Source: Polynucleobacter asymbioticus QLW-P1DMWA-1 (GTDB lineage Bacteria; Pseudomonadota; Gammaproteobacteria; Burkholderiales; Burkholderiaceae). Taken from it: DNA of 64,000 nucleotides. The notes beneath the pieces were generated by a model. It had not been told where the DNA came from. It ran no database searches and saw only the letters and a list, made by a program, of their open reading frames with translations. Below are positions 35,648-48,095 of the stretch, piece after piece. The stretch is from assembly GCF_000016345.1 (NCBI RefSeq), contig NC_009379.1:186001-250000 (forward strand), in the 5' to 3' direction. Both the position numbers and the translations under genes were made by a program. The first letter of the stretch is position 1; each line of letters starts with the position of its first letter.

Positions 35648-37969
35648 ATGAGCAAAGAAAACAATAAAGAACAACAAATCGCCGCCTTAAGAGAGGCCGC
35701 CCTCCAGTACCACGAGTTTCCAGTCCCTGGAAAAATCGAAATTGCCCCCACAAAACAACTCACAAATCAACGCGATTTAGCGCTTGCATATACGCCAGGT
35801 GTTGCTGCACCTTGTGAAGAGATTGTTAAAGATCCAGCGAATGCATTTAAATACACAGCCCGAGGAAATCTCGTTGGTGTTATTACAAACGGAACGGCAG
35901 TTCTGGGTTTGGGAAATATTGGACCATTGGCTAGTAAGCCAGTGATGGAAGGCAAAGCGGTACTGTTTAAGAAATTTGCTGGCATTGATGTTTTCGATAT
36001 CGAAGTAAACGAAAACGATCCTGACAAGTTAGTAGAAATTATTGCTGCGCTTGAGCCAACCTTTGGTGGTATTAATTTAGAAGACATCAAAGCGCCAGAT
36101 TGCTTTGTTGTAGAGCGCAAATTGCAAGCGCGCATGAAGATTCCAGTCTTTCATGATGATCAGCATGGAACGGCAATTGTGGTGGCGGCTGCCATTCTTA
36201 ATGGCTTAAAGGTGGTTGGTAAGGACGTGGGTAATGTGAAGCTGGTGACCTCTGGAGCTGGCGCAGCTGCCTTAGCCTGCTTAGACTTATTGGTTGATCT
36301 GGGTATTCCGCGTAAAAATATTTGGGTAACCGATCTTGCTGGTGTGGCTTACAAGGGTCGCAAGGAGTTAATGGATCCTGAGAAAGAGCCATTCTGCCAA
36401 GAAACTGATTTGAGAACATTAGATCAGGCAATTGAAGGTGCGGATATTTTCTTGGGTCTATCAGCTGGCGGTGTACTCAAGCCAGAGATGGTAAAGAAGA
36501 TGGCAGACAAGCCATTGGTCTACGCCTTAGCCAATCCAACCCCAGAAATTCTGCCGGAAGAAGTCAAGGCAGTTCGCCCGGATGCAGTAATGGCAACTGG
36601 CCGCACTGACTATCCTAATCAAGTCAATAACGTGTTGTGTTTTCCATTTATCTTCCGTGGTGCATTAGACGTCGGTGCAACAACGATTACCCGTGGCATG
36701 GAAGTGGCTGCTGTGAAGGCTGTAGCAGAGTTGGCACAAGCAGAGCAAAGCGAAGTGGTGACTTCAGTTTATGGAATTGAAAACCTTTCTTTTGGTCCAG
36801 AGTATTTAATCCCAAAACCATTTGACCCACGTTTAATAACCGTGATTGCCCCTGCAGTGGCAAAAGCTGCCATGGATGATGGCGTTGCCTTACGTCCGAT
36901 TAAAGACTTCGACGCTTATCGCAATCAGTTACAGCAATTTGTGTACCACTCTGGTACTTTGATGAAGCCCCTCTTCAGTATTGCGAAGAGAGTTCCAGCA
37001 AATCAAAAACGCATTGTGTTTGCTGAAGGTGAAGATGAGCGCGTATTGCGTGCCGTACAAATTATTCTCGATGAGCATTTGGCAACCCCTATTTTGATCG
37101 GGCGGCCTGCAGTTATTGAGCACCGCATTGAAAAATTTGGCCTGCGCATGAAGGCTGGAGATGACTTTGAGATCGTTAACCCAGAGAATGATTTACGTTT
37201 CCGCGATTTCTGGCAAACCTATTTGGGCCTTACTGAGCGCAAAGGTGTAACTCAATCTTTTGCGAAACTAGAAGTGCGTCGCCGTAATAGCTTGATCGGT
37301 AGTCTATTGATTGAAAAGGGGATGGCTGATGGCATGATTTCTGGCACTGTTGGCAACATTGCTACTCACCTCAAATATATTGATGAAGTAATTGGTCATG
37401 AGGAAGGGGCGAATGTCTATGGCGCAATGTCTGGTTTGATTCTTCCAGGCCGTCAAGTATTCTTGGTGGATACCCACATCAATATTGATCCAACTGCTCA
37501 GCAGTTATCGGATTTAACTTTAATGGCTGCTAGTGAGATGCGTAAGTTAGGTCTCATACCTAAAGTTGCACTTTTATCGCACTCCAATTTTGGCTCAAGC
37601 AATGCGCCTTCTGCAATCAAGATGCGTGAAGTATTAGCGTTGCTGCAAAAAGCCGACCCAACTCTTGAAGTAGATGGAGAGATGCATGGGGATAGCGCTT
37701 TAGATGCAAGCATTCGTGAGGGGGCTGTATCTTCATCAACGTTAAAAGGTGATGCGAATTTATTAGTTCTCCCGAATATTGATGCAGCTAATATTTCTTA
37801 CAATTTGTTAAAAACTGCAGCGGGTAATGGCATTGCTATCGGACCGTTATTGTTGGGTGTTGCCAAGCCAATTCATATTCTGACTCCAGCCGCGACCGTA
37901 CGACGAATCGTGAATGTGACCACTTTGGCGGTCGTTGAGGCGGCAAGTAACGCTAGGGGCATTTCTTAA
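35648..37969 (+). CDS. maeB: NADP-dependent malic enzyme with phosphotransacetylase-like C-terminus
   Basis: The 773-residue protein has the malic enzyme half (about 1-430): [70 protein letters not shown] and [16 protein letters not shown] phosphotransacetylase-type domain follows (about 445-770; [31 protein letters not shown]). This two-part layout is the standard long MaeB form; the second domain is considered regulatory. The enzyme decarboxylates malate to pyruvate and NADPH. Confidence 0.95.
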   Translation: MSKENNKEQQIAALREAALQYHEFPVPGKIEIAPTKQLTNQRDLALAYTPGVAAPCEEIVKDPANAFKYTARGNLVGVITNGTAVLGLGNIGPLASKPVMEGKAVLFKKFAGIDVFDIEVNENDPDKLVEIIAALEPTFGGINLEDIKAPDCFVVERKLQARMKIPVFHDDQHGTAIVVAAAILNGLKVVGKDVGNVKLVTSGAGAAALACLDLLVDLGIPRKNIWVTDLAGVAYKGRKELMDPEKEPFCQETDLRTLDQAIEGADIFLGLSAGGVLKPEMVKKMADKPLVYALANPTPEILPEEVKAVRPDAVMATGRTDYPNQVNNVLCFPFIFRGALDVGATTITRGMEVAAVKAVAELAQAEQSEVVTSVYGIENLSFGPEYLIPKPFDPRLITVIAPAVAKAAMDDGVALRPIKDFDAYRNQLQQFVYHSGTLMKPLFSIAKRVPANQKRIVFAEGEDERVLRAVQIILDEHLATPILIGRPAVIEHRIEKFGLRMKAGDDFEIVNPENDLRFRDFWQTYLGLTERKGVTQSFAKLEVRRRNSLIGSLLIEKGMADGMISGTVGNIATHLKYIDEVIGHEEGANVYGAMSGLILPGRQVFLVDTHINIDPTAQQLSDLTLMAASEMRKLGLIPKVALLSHSNFGSSNAPSAIKMREVLALLQKADPTLEVDGEMHGDSALDASIREGAVSSSTLKGDANLLVLPNIDAANISYNLLKTAAGNGIAIGPLLLGVAKPIHILTPAATVRRIVNVTTLAVVEAASNARGIS

Positions 37970-38097
37970 TCCCTTTTAATTTATATAAGTTAGCATTTAC
38001 TTACATAAATTAATATTATATAAATCATAGGGTTATAGAAAATGCCCTGTATTTGGGCTTGATTTGATGGCGTGTTAAGGGTAACCTAGCACCCATC

Positions 38098-38718
38098 ATG
38101 AATAATCGCTCTGAAAACACCAATACAGCCAGTTTCGATGAACATAGCCGGGCTGAAAGTTGGGACAGCAATGATCGTCTAGAAACCGAATCGTCAGCTG
38201 CCAATATTTATGCTCAGGGCGGTTTATCTCGTTTACAAACCTATGCAGCAAATCAAGTTTCGGGGAAAAAAGTGACAGCTTCTTGGCGTGCCGCTTTGGC
38301 CGTTCGTGATGCCGGACCGCCGGCAATGTTGCGCAGTGTGCGCACTAACATCGTGCAATCTATACGAGCTTTCCGTACTCCAGATTTACAGGAAGCCGCT
38401 ACAGAACTTGGCCAACATTTCATTTATGCAAATTGTGCAAATGCAATGACTAAAGGCGAGGTTTTGGAGTCTATTGCGATTGCATACTCATTTACAAAGC
38501 AACAAGCAAAGAATTTTGATCCTTTGTTAGATGCTTTAACTACGACTATTGATAAGACTGGCCCACAGCCAGGATTTGTAGTGGTGCTCGAAGGCCTACC
38601 TTGTACTCAGAAGTTTGACAAAGAGGCTCGTGAGACTCTATTAGACGTCTTCCGTGACGCGGTAGATTTTTGGGCAGAGCGTCGCACACCATATCGTGTG
38701 TTTTACTCTTTCGCTTAA
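38098..38718 (+). CDS. Barstar-family protein without a visible barnase partner
   Basis: The 206-residue protein has an unstructured polar N-terminus (1-60) and a C-terminal barstar-like fold (about 108-206): YANCANAMTKGEVLESIAIAYSFTKQQAKNFDPLLDALTTTI, then GFVVVLEGLPCTQKFDKEARETLLDVFRDAVDFWAERRTPYRVFYSF. Barstar blocks the ribonuclease barnase by forming a 1:1 complex. No barnase-like or other toxin gene is adjacent, so its ligand is unknown. No Shine-Dalgarno is near the ATG; AGGG is 16 bases away and a weak promoter (TTGATT at 38059, TAACCT at 38082) would give an almost leaderless transcript. The stop is followed by a terminator shared with rsmE. Confidence 0.75.
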   Translation: MNNRSENTNTASFDEHSRAESWDSNDRLETESSAANIYAQGGLSRLQTYAANQVSGKKVTASWRAALAVRDAGPPAMLRSVRTNIVQSIRAFRTPDLQEAATELGQHFIYANCANAMTKGEVLESIAIAYSFTKQQAKNFDPLLDALTTTIDKTGPQPGFVVVLEGLPCTQKFDKEARETLLDVFRDAVDFWAERRTPYRVFYSFA

Positions 38719-38739
38719 CTATCAATACATCATTGCTGC

Positions 38740-38765
38740 AATCGCCTCTATTTGAGGCGATTTTG
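38740..38765. terminator. Bidirectional terminator between barstar-like gene and rsmE
   Basis: AATCGCCTC / GAGGCGATT form a perfect 9 bp stem with a TATTT loop and a short T-run. The hairpin overlaps the rsmE stop codon (38748-38750). Its core CCTCTATTTGAGG is identical to that of the gap/fur terminator. Confidence 0.8.
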
Positions 38766-39509
38766 CATTTCTGGGCCCCATACACTATGAACGGCGGTGA
38801 TAGCTACCACTCCAGCCGTTTCAGTACGTAGCACGCGCTCTCCTAAAGAGACGAGTTGGTAGCCTGCTGTTTCAGCTTGCTTTTCTTCGTCAGGTGAGTG
38901 TCCGCCCTCAGGTCCGATCATGAGGATGATATTTTGCGGCTCGTTTTCAATGAGTACGGAATACAGACTTTGAGTTGCGTCAGGGCTGAGTAAAAGCTTG
39001 AGTTTGGGTTTTACGCCATCTTGTAAATAGGAGCTGAAGGTCTGAATAGGCTCTAGCTTGGCTAAAACAGTCCTATCGCACTGCTCACAAGCTGCTTGAA
39101 TGATGCCTTCCCAGTGGAGAAGTCGCTTTTGAGCGCGTTCTAGGTCGCTTGAGCGGGTTAGTTTCAGGATGGAACGTTCGCACTGCAAGGGGGCGATGAT
39201 TTGAGCGCCCGTTTCGACGGCTTTTTCAACAATCCAATCCATTTTGTCACCACCAGCCAAGCCTTGCGCCAAAGTGATCGCGTAAGGGGCTTCGCGATGG
39301 GTATCGCTACGAATATTGCTTAATTGGGCTAAACCGCTTTTTCCGCTCAATGAGAGGAGTTCACCTTGGGCAACTTGGCCTAGTCCATCAAAAACAGGAA
39401 AGGTTTCCCCCACCTGAATGCGTCTGACGCGTAAATGATGGGCAACCTCAGGGGTGAGGGCGGTAGGCTTTTGGGATTCCCATGGTCCGGGAAGATAAAA
39501 TTGAGGCAT
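38748..39509 (-). CDS. rsmE: 16S rRNA (uracil-1498-N3)-methyltransferase
   Basis: The 253-residue SPOUT-type protein starts MPQFYLPG and has [72 protein letters not shown], the knot motif [14 protein letters not shown] and [21 protein letters not shown]. It methylates U1498 of 16S rRNA in the assembled 30S subunit. It is divergent from tkt with a 44 bp gap. Confidence 0.95.
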   Translation of the reverse strand: MPQFYLPGPWESQKPTALTPEVAHHLRVRRIQVGETFPVFDGLGQVAQGELLSLSGKSGLAQLSNIRSDTHREAPYAITLAQGLAGGDKMDWIVEKAVETGAQIIAPLQCERSILKLTRSSDLERAQKRLLHWEGIIQAACEQCDRTVLAKLEPIQTFSSYLQDGVKPKLKLLLSPDATQSLYSVLIENEPQNIILMIGPEGGHSPDEEKQAETAGYQLVSLGERVLRTETAGVVAITAVHSVWGPEMQNRLK

Positions 39510-39553
39510 TACTGAAATATAGCCAATTTATTTTCCTCGAGACCACTTTTACG

Positions 39554-41548
39554 ATGTCAAACCTTCAAATTCGTATGGCCAATGCCATTCGTGCCTTATC
39601 CATGGATGCAGTTCAACAGGCAAATTCAGGTCACCCTGGTATGCCAATGGGAATGGCAGACATTGCTGTTGGACTTTGGAACGAGCATTTAAAACATAAC
39701 CCGACTGATCCGCATTGGATTGATCGCGACCGTTTTGTATTGTCCAACGGTCATGGTTCGATGTTGTTGTACTCGCTCCTACATCTCTCTGGTTATGACT
39801 TACCGATTGAAGAGTTAAAAAACTTCCGGCAATTACATAGTAAAACCCCAGGACACCCTGAGTATGGAATTACTCCTGGCGTTGAAACAACTACCGGTCC
39901 ACTCGGGCAAGGAATTTCAAATGCAGTGGGTATGGCCCTTGCAGAAAAATTATTAGCAGAAGAATTTAACCGCCCTGGTATGGACATCATTGATCATTAC
40001 ACCTACGTATTTTTGGGTGATGGATGTTTGATGGAGGGTATCAGTCATGAGGTTTGTTCTTTAGCTGGAACCTTAAAGCTCAATAAATTAATTGCCTTGT
40101 GGGATGACAACGGCATTTCAATCGATGGCAAAGTAGTTTCATGGTTCAACGAGGATACGCCGAAGCGCTTTGAAGCTTATGGTTGGAATGTCATTCGCGC
40201 TGTTGATGGGCATGATGCTGAAGCAGTGTCAGCAGCGATTGCAAAAGCCAAAAAGAGTGACAAACCGACCTTGATTTGCTGCAAGACAGCGATTGGCCAA
40301 GGCTCGCCTAATATGGCTGGGAGCGACAAAGTGCATGGCTCCCCACTCGGTGCTGCTGAAATTGCAGCAACTCGTGTTGCCTTAAATTGGCCGTACGCAC
40401 CTTTTGAAGTGCCTAAAGATATTTACACTGCATGGGATTTTAAAAAGCGTGGACAAGCAGCAGAGCATGAGTGGAATAAAGAGTTTCAAAAATACAAAAA
40501 TAAATATCCGGAATTGGCTTCTGAATTACAGCGTCGCATGGAAGGCGAGTTATCAAAAGATTTTTCAGCTACCTTAAATGCCTATTTAAAAACTTGCCAA
40601 TCAAAAGCAGAAACGATTGCCACACGTAAGGCAAGTCAAAATGCGATTGAGGCTTTGGCGCCAGCACTGCCAGAGTTTATGGGCGGATCTGCTGACTTAA
40701 CGGGTTCCAATCTAACCAACTGGTCAACCTGCAAAGCAGTGCGTGCTGATCAGTGGGGAAATCATATTAACTATGGTGTGCGCGAATTTGGAATGAGTGC
40801 CATCATGAATGGCATTGCCTTACATGGCGGCTATATTCCTTTTGGCGGAACCTTCTTAACTTTCTCAGACTACAGTCGCAATGCCTTGCGCATGGCTGCC
40901 CTGATGAAATTGCGTAGCATCTTTGTATTTACTCATGACTCTATTGGTCTGGGTGAAGATGGCCCAACCCATCAATCCGTAGAGCAAGTGGCCAGTTTGC
41001 GCTTGATCCCTAATTTAATGGTTTGGCGTCCTTGCGACACTACTGAGAGTGCTGTGGCTTGGGGGGCGGCAATTGAGCGAAAAAATGGCCCTAGCGCCTT
41101 AATTTTTAGTCGTCAGAATTGCCCATTTGTATCCCGTACTGCGGCGCAAATTAAAGATATTGCGCGCGGTGGCTATGTATTGCTTGATCCTCAATCTGGA
41201 AAAGTAGACGCAGTCATCATTGCTACCGGTTCTGAAATTGCACTGGCATTGCAAACAGCGCAGCAGCTAGAAAAAGAAGGATTGGGTATTCGCATCGTTT
41301 CTATGCCATCAACCACTGTCTTTGATCAGCAAGATGCTGCTTACAAATCAACAGTGTTGCCCGCCAAGATTCCACGTATTGCTGTTGAAGCTGGCGTCAG
41401 TGATTTCTGGTGGAAGTATGGATGCGCAGCAGTTCACGGTGTTGACACCTTCGGTGAGTCAGCGCCTGCACCACAACTGTATGAGTATTTTGGTTTAACG
41501 GCCGATCAGATTTCGAAAACTGTTAAGCAGTGCATTGCAAATAAATAA
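39554..41548 (+). CDS. tkt: Transketolase
   Basis: The 664-residue thiamine-diphosphate enzyme has [50 protein letters not shown], the ThDP motif [18 protein letters not shown]...[33 protein letters not shown] and [12 protein letters not shown]. It moves two-carbon units in the pentose phosphate pathway. The start is the ATG at 39554; the frame is open further upstream, into the rsmE start, but family sequence begins here. gap follows 25 bp downstream. Confidence 0.96.
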   Translation: MSNLQIRMANAIRALSMDAVQQANSGHPGMPMGMADIAVGLWNEHLKHNPTDPHWIDRDRFVLSNGHGSMLLYSLLHLSGYDLPIEELKNFRQLHSKTPGHPEYGITPGVETTTGPLGQGISNAVGMALAEKLLAEEFNRPGMDIIDHYTYVFLGDGCLMEGISHEVCSLAGTLKLNKLIALWDDNGISIDGKVVSWFNEDTPKRFEAYGWNVIRAVDGHDAEAVSAAIAKAKKSDKPTLICCKTAIGQGSPNMAGSDKVHGSPLGAAEIAATRVALNWPYAPFEVPKDIYTAWDFKKRGQAAEHEWNKEFQKYKNKYPELASELQRRMEGELSKDFSATLNAYLKTCQSKAETIATRKASQNAIEALAPALPEFMGGSADLTGSNLTNWSTCKAVRADQWGNHINYGVREFGMSAIMNGIALHGGYIPFGGTFLTFSDYSRNALRMAALMKLRSIFVFTHDSIGLGEDGPTHQSVEQVASLRLIPNLMVWRPCDTTESAVAWGAAIERKNGPSALIFSRQNCPFVSRTAAQIKDIARGGYVLLDPQSGKVDAVIIATGSEIALALQTAQQLEKEGLGIRIVSMPSTTVFDQQDAAYKSTVLPAKIPRIAVEAGVSDFWWKYGCAAVHGVDTFGESAPAPQLYEYFGLTADQISKTVKQCIANK

Positions 41549-41573
41549 ATTCAATATTAGCAAGGGGAAATAA

Positions 41574-42602
41574 ATGACAATTCGTGTTGCAATCAATGGT
41601 TATGGACGTATTGGACGTATGGTACTGCGTGCCTTATACGAAGATCAGGTAAACGGCAAACCAAGGCGTGATATCAAAATCGTAGCAATTAATGCTATGG
41701 GAGATATTGATATCAATGCCCATTTAACCCAATACGATTCAGCCCACGGGCGTTTTCCTGCAGAGGTATCAGTTGATGGCGATCACATGGTGGTTAATGG
41801 CGATCGCATCAAGATGTTCTCCACCCGCAATCCACTGGAAACTCCATGGGGTGAGCTAGGCGTTGATCTGGTGCTTGAGTGCTCCGGCAAATTTACCTCT
41901 AAAGAAAAAGCCATGGTGCACATTTCTCAGGGCGCGAAGAAGGTATTAATTTCTGCTCCTGGTGAAAAAGATGTTGATGCCACTATTGTTTACGGTGTAA
42001 ATCAAAATGTTCTCAAGCCAAGCGATGTGGTTGTGTCTAATGCGAGTTGTACAACCAACTGTTTAGCGCCACTAGTAAAACCATTGTTAGAAAAAATTGG
42101 CATTGAATCTGGCTTGATGACTACGATTCATGCTTTTACGAATGACCAAGTGTTAACGGATGTGTATCACAAGGACATGCGCCGTGCGCGTTCTGCTGTC
42201 ACCAGTATGATTCCAACTAAGACGGGCGCAGCAAAAGCAGTGGGTCTTGTATTACCCGCTTTAGCTGGTCGTTTTGATGGCTTTGCGATGCGTGTTCCAG
42301 TAATTAACGTTTCTGTGGTTGACCTGACTTTTGCTGCTAGCCGCGCCACTAGCGTTGATGAAGTGAACTCTATCTTGAAGACAGCCAGCGAAGGAGAGCT
42401 CAAAGGCATTTTAGGATTCAACACTTTGCCGCTAGTTTCTATCGACTTTAATCATGACCCTCGCCCAAGCATCTATGACGCTTCTCAAACCCGCGTTTCT
42501 GCAGACGGCAAGTTGGTCAAGGTTTTAGCTTGGTACGACAATGAATGGGGCTATTCAGTCCAAATGTTGAATGCCGCAGAGGCTTTAATGGCTGTAAAGT
42601 GA
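41574..42602 (+). CDS. gap: Glyceraldehyde-3-phosphate dehydrogenase, type I
   Basis: The 342-residue protein has the NAD site [17 protein letters not shown], the catalytic [14 protein letters not shown] (Cys 159), [14 protein letters not shown] and the C-terminal [25 protein letters not shown] gives a strong ribosome binding site. The tkt-gap order followed by a bidirectional terminator is typical of Burkholderiaceae; Calvin-cycle or glycolytic direction cannot be told from sequence. Confidence 0.97.
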   Translation: MTIRVAINGYGRIGRMVLRALYEDQVNGKPRRDIKIVAINAMGDIDINAHLTQYDSAHGRFPAEVSVDGDHMVVNGDRIKMFSTRNPLETPWGELGVDLVLECSGKFTSKEKAMVHISQGAKKVLISAPGEKDVDATIVYGVNQNVLKPSDVVVSNASCTTNCLAPLVKPLLEKIGIESGLMTTIHAFTNDQVLTDVYHKDMRRARSAVTSMIPTKTGAAKAVGLVLPALAGRFDGFAMRVPVINVSVVDLTFAASRATSVDEVNSILKTASEGELKGILGFNTLPLVSIDFNHDPRPSIYDASQTRVSADGKLVKVLAWYDNEWGYSVQMLNAAEALMAVK

Positions 42603-42642
42603 TTAAAAGCGCTTAAAAATAGCTAAAATTACCTAAGTAATC

Positions 42643-42671
42643 AAAAAAGACCTCTATTTGAGGTCTTTTTT
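42643..42671. terminator. Bidirectional terminator between gap and fur
   Basis: AAAAAAGACCTC / GAGGTCTTTTTT with TATTT loop forms a 12 bp perfect stem with A-run and T-run, able to end both converging transcripts. Confidence 0.92.
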
Positions 42672-42695
42672 GTATTTTCTCCCTGAAAATAGGCT

Positions 42696-43151
42696 TTATT
42701 TTTGCTTATTTCGACAGTTTTTCTTAGTGCAGTGGCCATACATGGCTAAAGAGTGTTCCTGAAGCTTAAAACCAAGGGATTTAGCAATATCTTGCTGTCT
42801 TTTTTCAATGGCGTCATCTACAAACTCTTCCACGTGCCCGCAATCCAAGCAGACCAAGTGGTCGTGGTGACGTCCTTCATTGAGTTCATAGATAGCCCTG
42901 CTATCGCCTTTACTAGACTCAAAATGGCTGCGCAGTAAAAGGCCTGCTTGCTCAAATTGGGTCAAAACCCGATATACCGTAGCCAAGCCTATCTCTTGAT
43001 CATCCTTGGCAAGGGCCATAAAGATGTCTTCGGCACTAAAGTGGGTGCCCCCATTCTGATGAAAAAAGTCCAGGATTTTCATGCGCGGACCAGTCGCCTT
43101 TAAGCCAATATCGCGTAAATTTTCAGGAGTGGGGTTTTGGTTCGTAGTCAT
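42696..43151 (-). CDS. fur: Ferric uptake regulator
   Basis: The 151-residue protein has the winged-helix part GLKATGPRMKILDFFHQNGGTHFSAEDIFMALAKDDQEIGLATVYRVLTQFEQAGLL and a C-terminal metal-binding domain with HHDHLVCLDCGHVEEF and a second Cys pair, CTKKNC. It represses iron uptake genes when Fe2+ is bound. The start at 43151 begins MTTNQNPTPENLRDIGLKATG; an upstream in-frame extension overlaps bamE and is not family sequence. It is divergent from bamE, a conserved pair. Confidence 0.96.
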   Translation of the reverse strand: MTTNQNPTPENLRDIGLKATGPRMKILDFFHQNGGTHFSAEDIFMALAKDDQEIGLATVYRVLTQFEQAGLLLRSHFESSKGDSRAIYELNEGRHHDHLVCLDCGHVEEFVDDAIEKRQQDIAKSLGFKLQEHSLAMYGHCTKKNCRNKQK

Positions 43152-43194
43152 GGCTTTGGGAGCTAAAATCAATGTCTTAATGATACGGCCAGCC

Positions 43195-43944
43195 ATGCAA
43201 AATTGCCTTGAACTTTTTAATCGTTTTTTTAGCCACTTTTTAAGGGGCGTTTCTAGCTCTGCCAGAGCTGGATATATCACTTTGGCTATATTTGGCCTTC
43301 TGACTGTTGCCGGATGCACATCAGCGGTAAATGATACGCAACGTGCTTGGATGAACTACATTTTTAGACCGTATGTTCCAGACGTGGTTCAGGGCAATTT
43401 TATTTCTAGCGAGCAATATGCCAAGTTACAACTTGGCATGAGTCGTGAGCAAGTGCGTCAAATTTTGGGTACACCTTTATTAGCAAGTTATTTTCATGCA
43501 AACCGCTGGGACTACGTTTTTGAATTCAAGCGTGCGGGAAAGCGCGTGGGAGATGAACGCCATGTCACAGTATTTTTTGACGGCGATAAAGTTGTGAAAT
43601 TCGAAGGTGATGCATTACCGACAGATGTTGAGTTGGTTGCAGAGATTGATAATTACTCCAAATCAAAGCGTTCTTTTTGGGAAGTGATTACTGGTACCAA
43701 TAAGCCACCAATTACACCACCGTTGCAGCAACCAGAAATAATGGAGCCTAGCCCAGTAGATAACTTGCCAGCAGGAACACCGTTGCCAGCAGCCACGTCT
43801 TCAAGCGATAGTGCTAGCAGCGGTTCTTTCTGGGACTTCTTGAGTTTTTCAAGTAAAGACTCGGCTACGCAACCCTTGCCGCAATCTGAAACACTGGGGC
43901 CTGGCGATTTAAATATTCCGCCCGCTAGCGAAGCAAAGCAGTAA
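43195..43944 (+). CDS. bamE: Outer membrane protein assembly factor BamE (SmpA/OmlA family) with long C-terminal extension
   Basis: From the ATG at 43195 the 249-residue protein has a signal peptide with lipobox VAGC (Cys near 41), then the SmpA/OmlA fold: YVPDVVQGNFISSEQYAKLQLGMSREQVRQILGTPLL, NRWDYVFEFKRAGKRVGDERHVTVFFDGDKVVKFEGD. A Pro/Ser-rich tail of about 100 residues follows; E. coli BamE is only about 113 residues. BamE supports the beta-barrel assembly machine. An in-frame ATG at 43180 is an alternative start. The bamE-dapB order with divergent fur is the usual betaproteobacterial layout. Confidence 0.93.
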   Translation: MQNCLELFNRFFSHFLRGVSSSARAGYITLAIFGLLTVAGCTSAVNDTQRAWMNYIFRPYVPDVVQGNFISSEQYAKLQLGMSREQVRQILGTPLLASYFHANRWDYVFEFKRAGKRVGDERHVTVFFDGDKVVKFEGDALPTDVELVAEIDNYSKSKRSFWEVITGTNKPPITPPLQQPEIMEPSPVDNLPAGTPLPAATSSSDSASSGSFWDFLSFSSKDSATQPLPQSETLGPGDLNIPPASEAKQ

Positions 43945-43960
43945 AAAATTACTTTTGTAT

Positions 43961-43978
43961 GGATGCTAAGAGGCATCC
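43961..43978 (+). terminator. Small hairpin between bamE and dapB
   Basis: GGATGC / GCATCC with a 6-base loop lies 16 bases after the bamE stop, followed by TTGGATATTTTT. It could be a leaky terminator that lowers dapB read-through. Confidence 0.4.
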
Positions 43979-44008
43979 TTGGATATTTTTAAATAGAAGC
44001 GAAAAAAC

Positions 44009-44812
44009 ATGATGAAGATTGCAATTGCTGGTGCAACTGGCCGCATGGGAAGAATGTTAATTGAGACTGTTTTCAATTCACCGGATGCTCAACTCGTAGG
44101 GGCCTTGGAGCATAACTCCTGTCCGCAATTAGGCGAAGATGCTGGTTCATTTTTAGGCAAAAAAACAGGAGTCATCATTTCTTCAGATGTTGCAGCGGTG
44201 TTAGCAAATGCAGAGTTTTTAATTGATTTCACAAGACCTGATGGCACCATGGCCCATTTAGCTGTGGCAGAAAAAACGGGTACCAAAATGATTATTGGTA
44301 CAACAGGGCTAAGCAGCGAGCAGATTGGGGATTTAAAAAAAGCATCTGCTAAGTTGGCAATTGTGTTTGCACCCAATATGAGTGTTGGTGTAAATGCTAC
44401 ATTTAAGTTGTTAGAAATTGCCGCCAAGATGTTGAATGAGGGTTACGACATTGAGATAGTTGAAGCGCATCATCGTCACAAAGTAGACGCACCCTCAGGC
44501 ACAGCGTTGAAGATGGGTGAAGTCATTGCAGAAGCCTTGGGTGAAAAACTGGATGATGTCGCAGTCTATGCACGTGAAGGTCATACAGGTGAGCGCAAAC
44601 CGGGCTCGATTGGCTTTGCAACTATTCGCGGTGGCGATATTGTTGGTGACCATACCGTATTGTTTGCTGGTGATGGTGAGCGTATTGAAATTAGTCATAA
44701 ATCCTCGAGCCGCCAGTCATATGCGCAAGGCTCCTTACGCGCTGCACGTTTTTTACAGAATCAAACCTTTGGACTGTATGACATGCAGGATGTCTTGGGT
44801 TTACGTAAATAA
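44009..44812 (+). CDS. dapB: 4-hydroxy-tetrahydrodipicolinate reductase
   Basis: The 267-residue protein opens [19 protein letters not shown] with the NAD(P) motif, then [33 protein letters not shown] and the substrate-binding [20 protein letters not shown]. It reduces the dehydration product of 4-hydroxy-tetrahydrodipicolinate in lysine and diaminopimelate synthesis. Two consecutive ATG codons start the frame. It probably shares a transcript with bamE and leads into leuS 49 bp later. Confidence 0.96.
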   Translation: MMKIAIAGATGRMGRMLIETVFNSPDAQLVGALEHNSCPQLGEDAGSFLGKKTGVIISSDVAAVLANAEFLIDFTRPDGTMAHLAVAEKTGTKMIIGTTGLSSEQIGDLKKASAKLAIVFAPNMSVGVNATFKLLEIAAKMLNEGYDIEIVEAHHRHKVDAPSGTALKMGEVIAEALGEKLDDVAVYAREGHTGERKPGSIGFATIRGGDIVGDHTVLFAGDGERIEISHKSSSRQSYAQGSLRAARFLQNQTFGLYDMQDVLGLRK

Positions 44813-44861
44813 AAGTTCCACCTAATTAATCAATAGCATCAAAAGAAAAGAGTTGTTTTGA

Positions 44862-47534
<2,673 letters not shown>

Positions 47535-47552
47535 GGTCACGAGAGAGAAAAG

Positions 47553-48080
47553 ATGAATATCAACCTACCTCGACGTGGATTACTGGGTGTTATCGCAATA
47601 GTGCCTCTAGCGGGTTTGCTTGCCTGTGGTTTTCGTATCCGTGGAATGGTAGATTTGCCTTTTAAAGCTATAGCGATTACTGGTAGTGTGTCACCACCAT
47701 TACGGGGGGATATTCAAACTGCGATCTTGACGGGTACGGATGCGAAGGTAGCAATCAACCCCAAAGATGCTGATCTCATTTTGGATATTACAAATGATGT
47801 AAGCGGTCGCGAAATCTTAGCTTATGGATCAACGGGACAGGTTTCTGCCTATCGCCTGAGTATTCGCGTTGGATTTAGAGCTTACGACACATCTGGTGCA
47901 GATATTGTTCCTGAAAGTGAAATTTATATGACTCGGGATATGGACTTCTCGAACTCCACTGTGTTGGCAACCGATGTTCAGCAGGCACAATTCTTAACGC
48001 AAATGCGCAAAGACTTGGCTGTTCAAATTTTGCGTCGTGTTTCCGCTTCTGCGCGAGCGCCACAAACAAAAGCCTTTTAA
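47553..48080 (+). CDS. lptE: LPS-assembly lipoprotein LptE
   Basis: The 175-residue protein has a signal peptide with lipobox LLAC (Cys 25) followed by GFRIRGMVDLPFKAIAITG and a mixed alpha/beta body with ILAYGSTGQVSAYRLSIRV. LptE plugs the LptD barrel and helps insert lipopolysaccharide into the outer membrane. Location between leuS and holA confirms the call. It starts 18 bp after leuS. Confidence 0.93.
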   Translation: MNINLPRRGLLGVIAIVPLAGLLACGFRIRGMVDLPFKAIAITGSVSPPLRGDIQTAILTGTDAKVAINPKDADLILDITNDVSGREILAYGSTGQVSAYRLSIRVGFRAYDTSGADIVPESEIYMTRDMDFSNSTVLATDVQQAQFLTQMRKDLAVQILRRVSASARAPQTKAF

Positions 48081-48095
48081 TAGAGACAGACTCGC

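Noticed and set aside
36959..37969. C-terminal part of malic enzyme as a separate phosphotransacetylase gene
   Set aside because: The frame is continuous and the malic enzyme-PTA two-domain layout is standard for MaeB.
43152..43194. Possible Fur box in the fur/bamE gap
   Set aside because: AATGTCTTAATGATA has only weak resemblance to the 19 bp Fur consensus and does not form a good inverted repeat.
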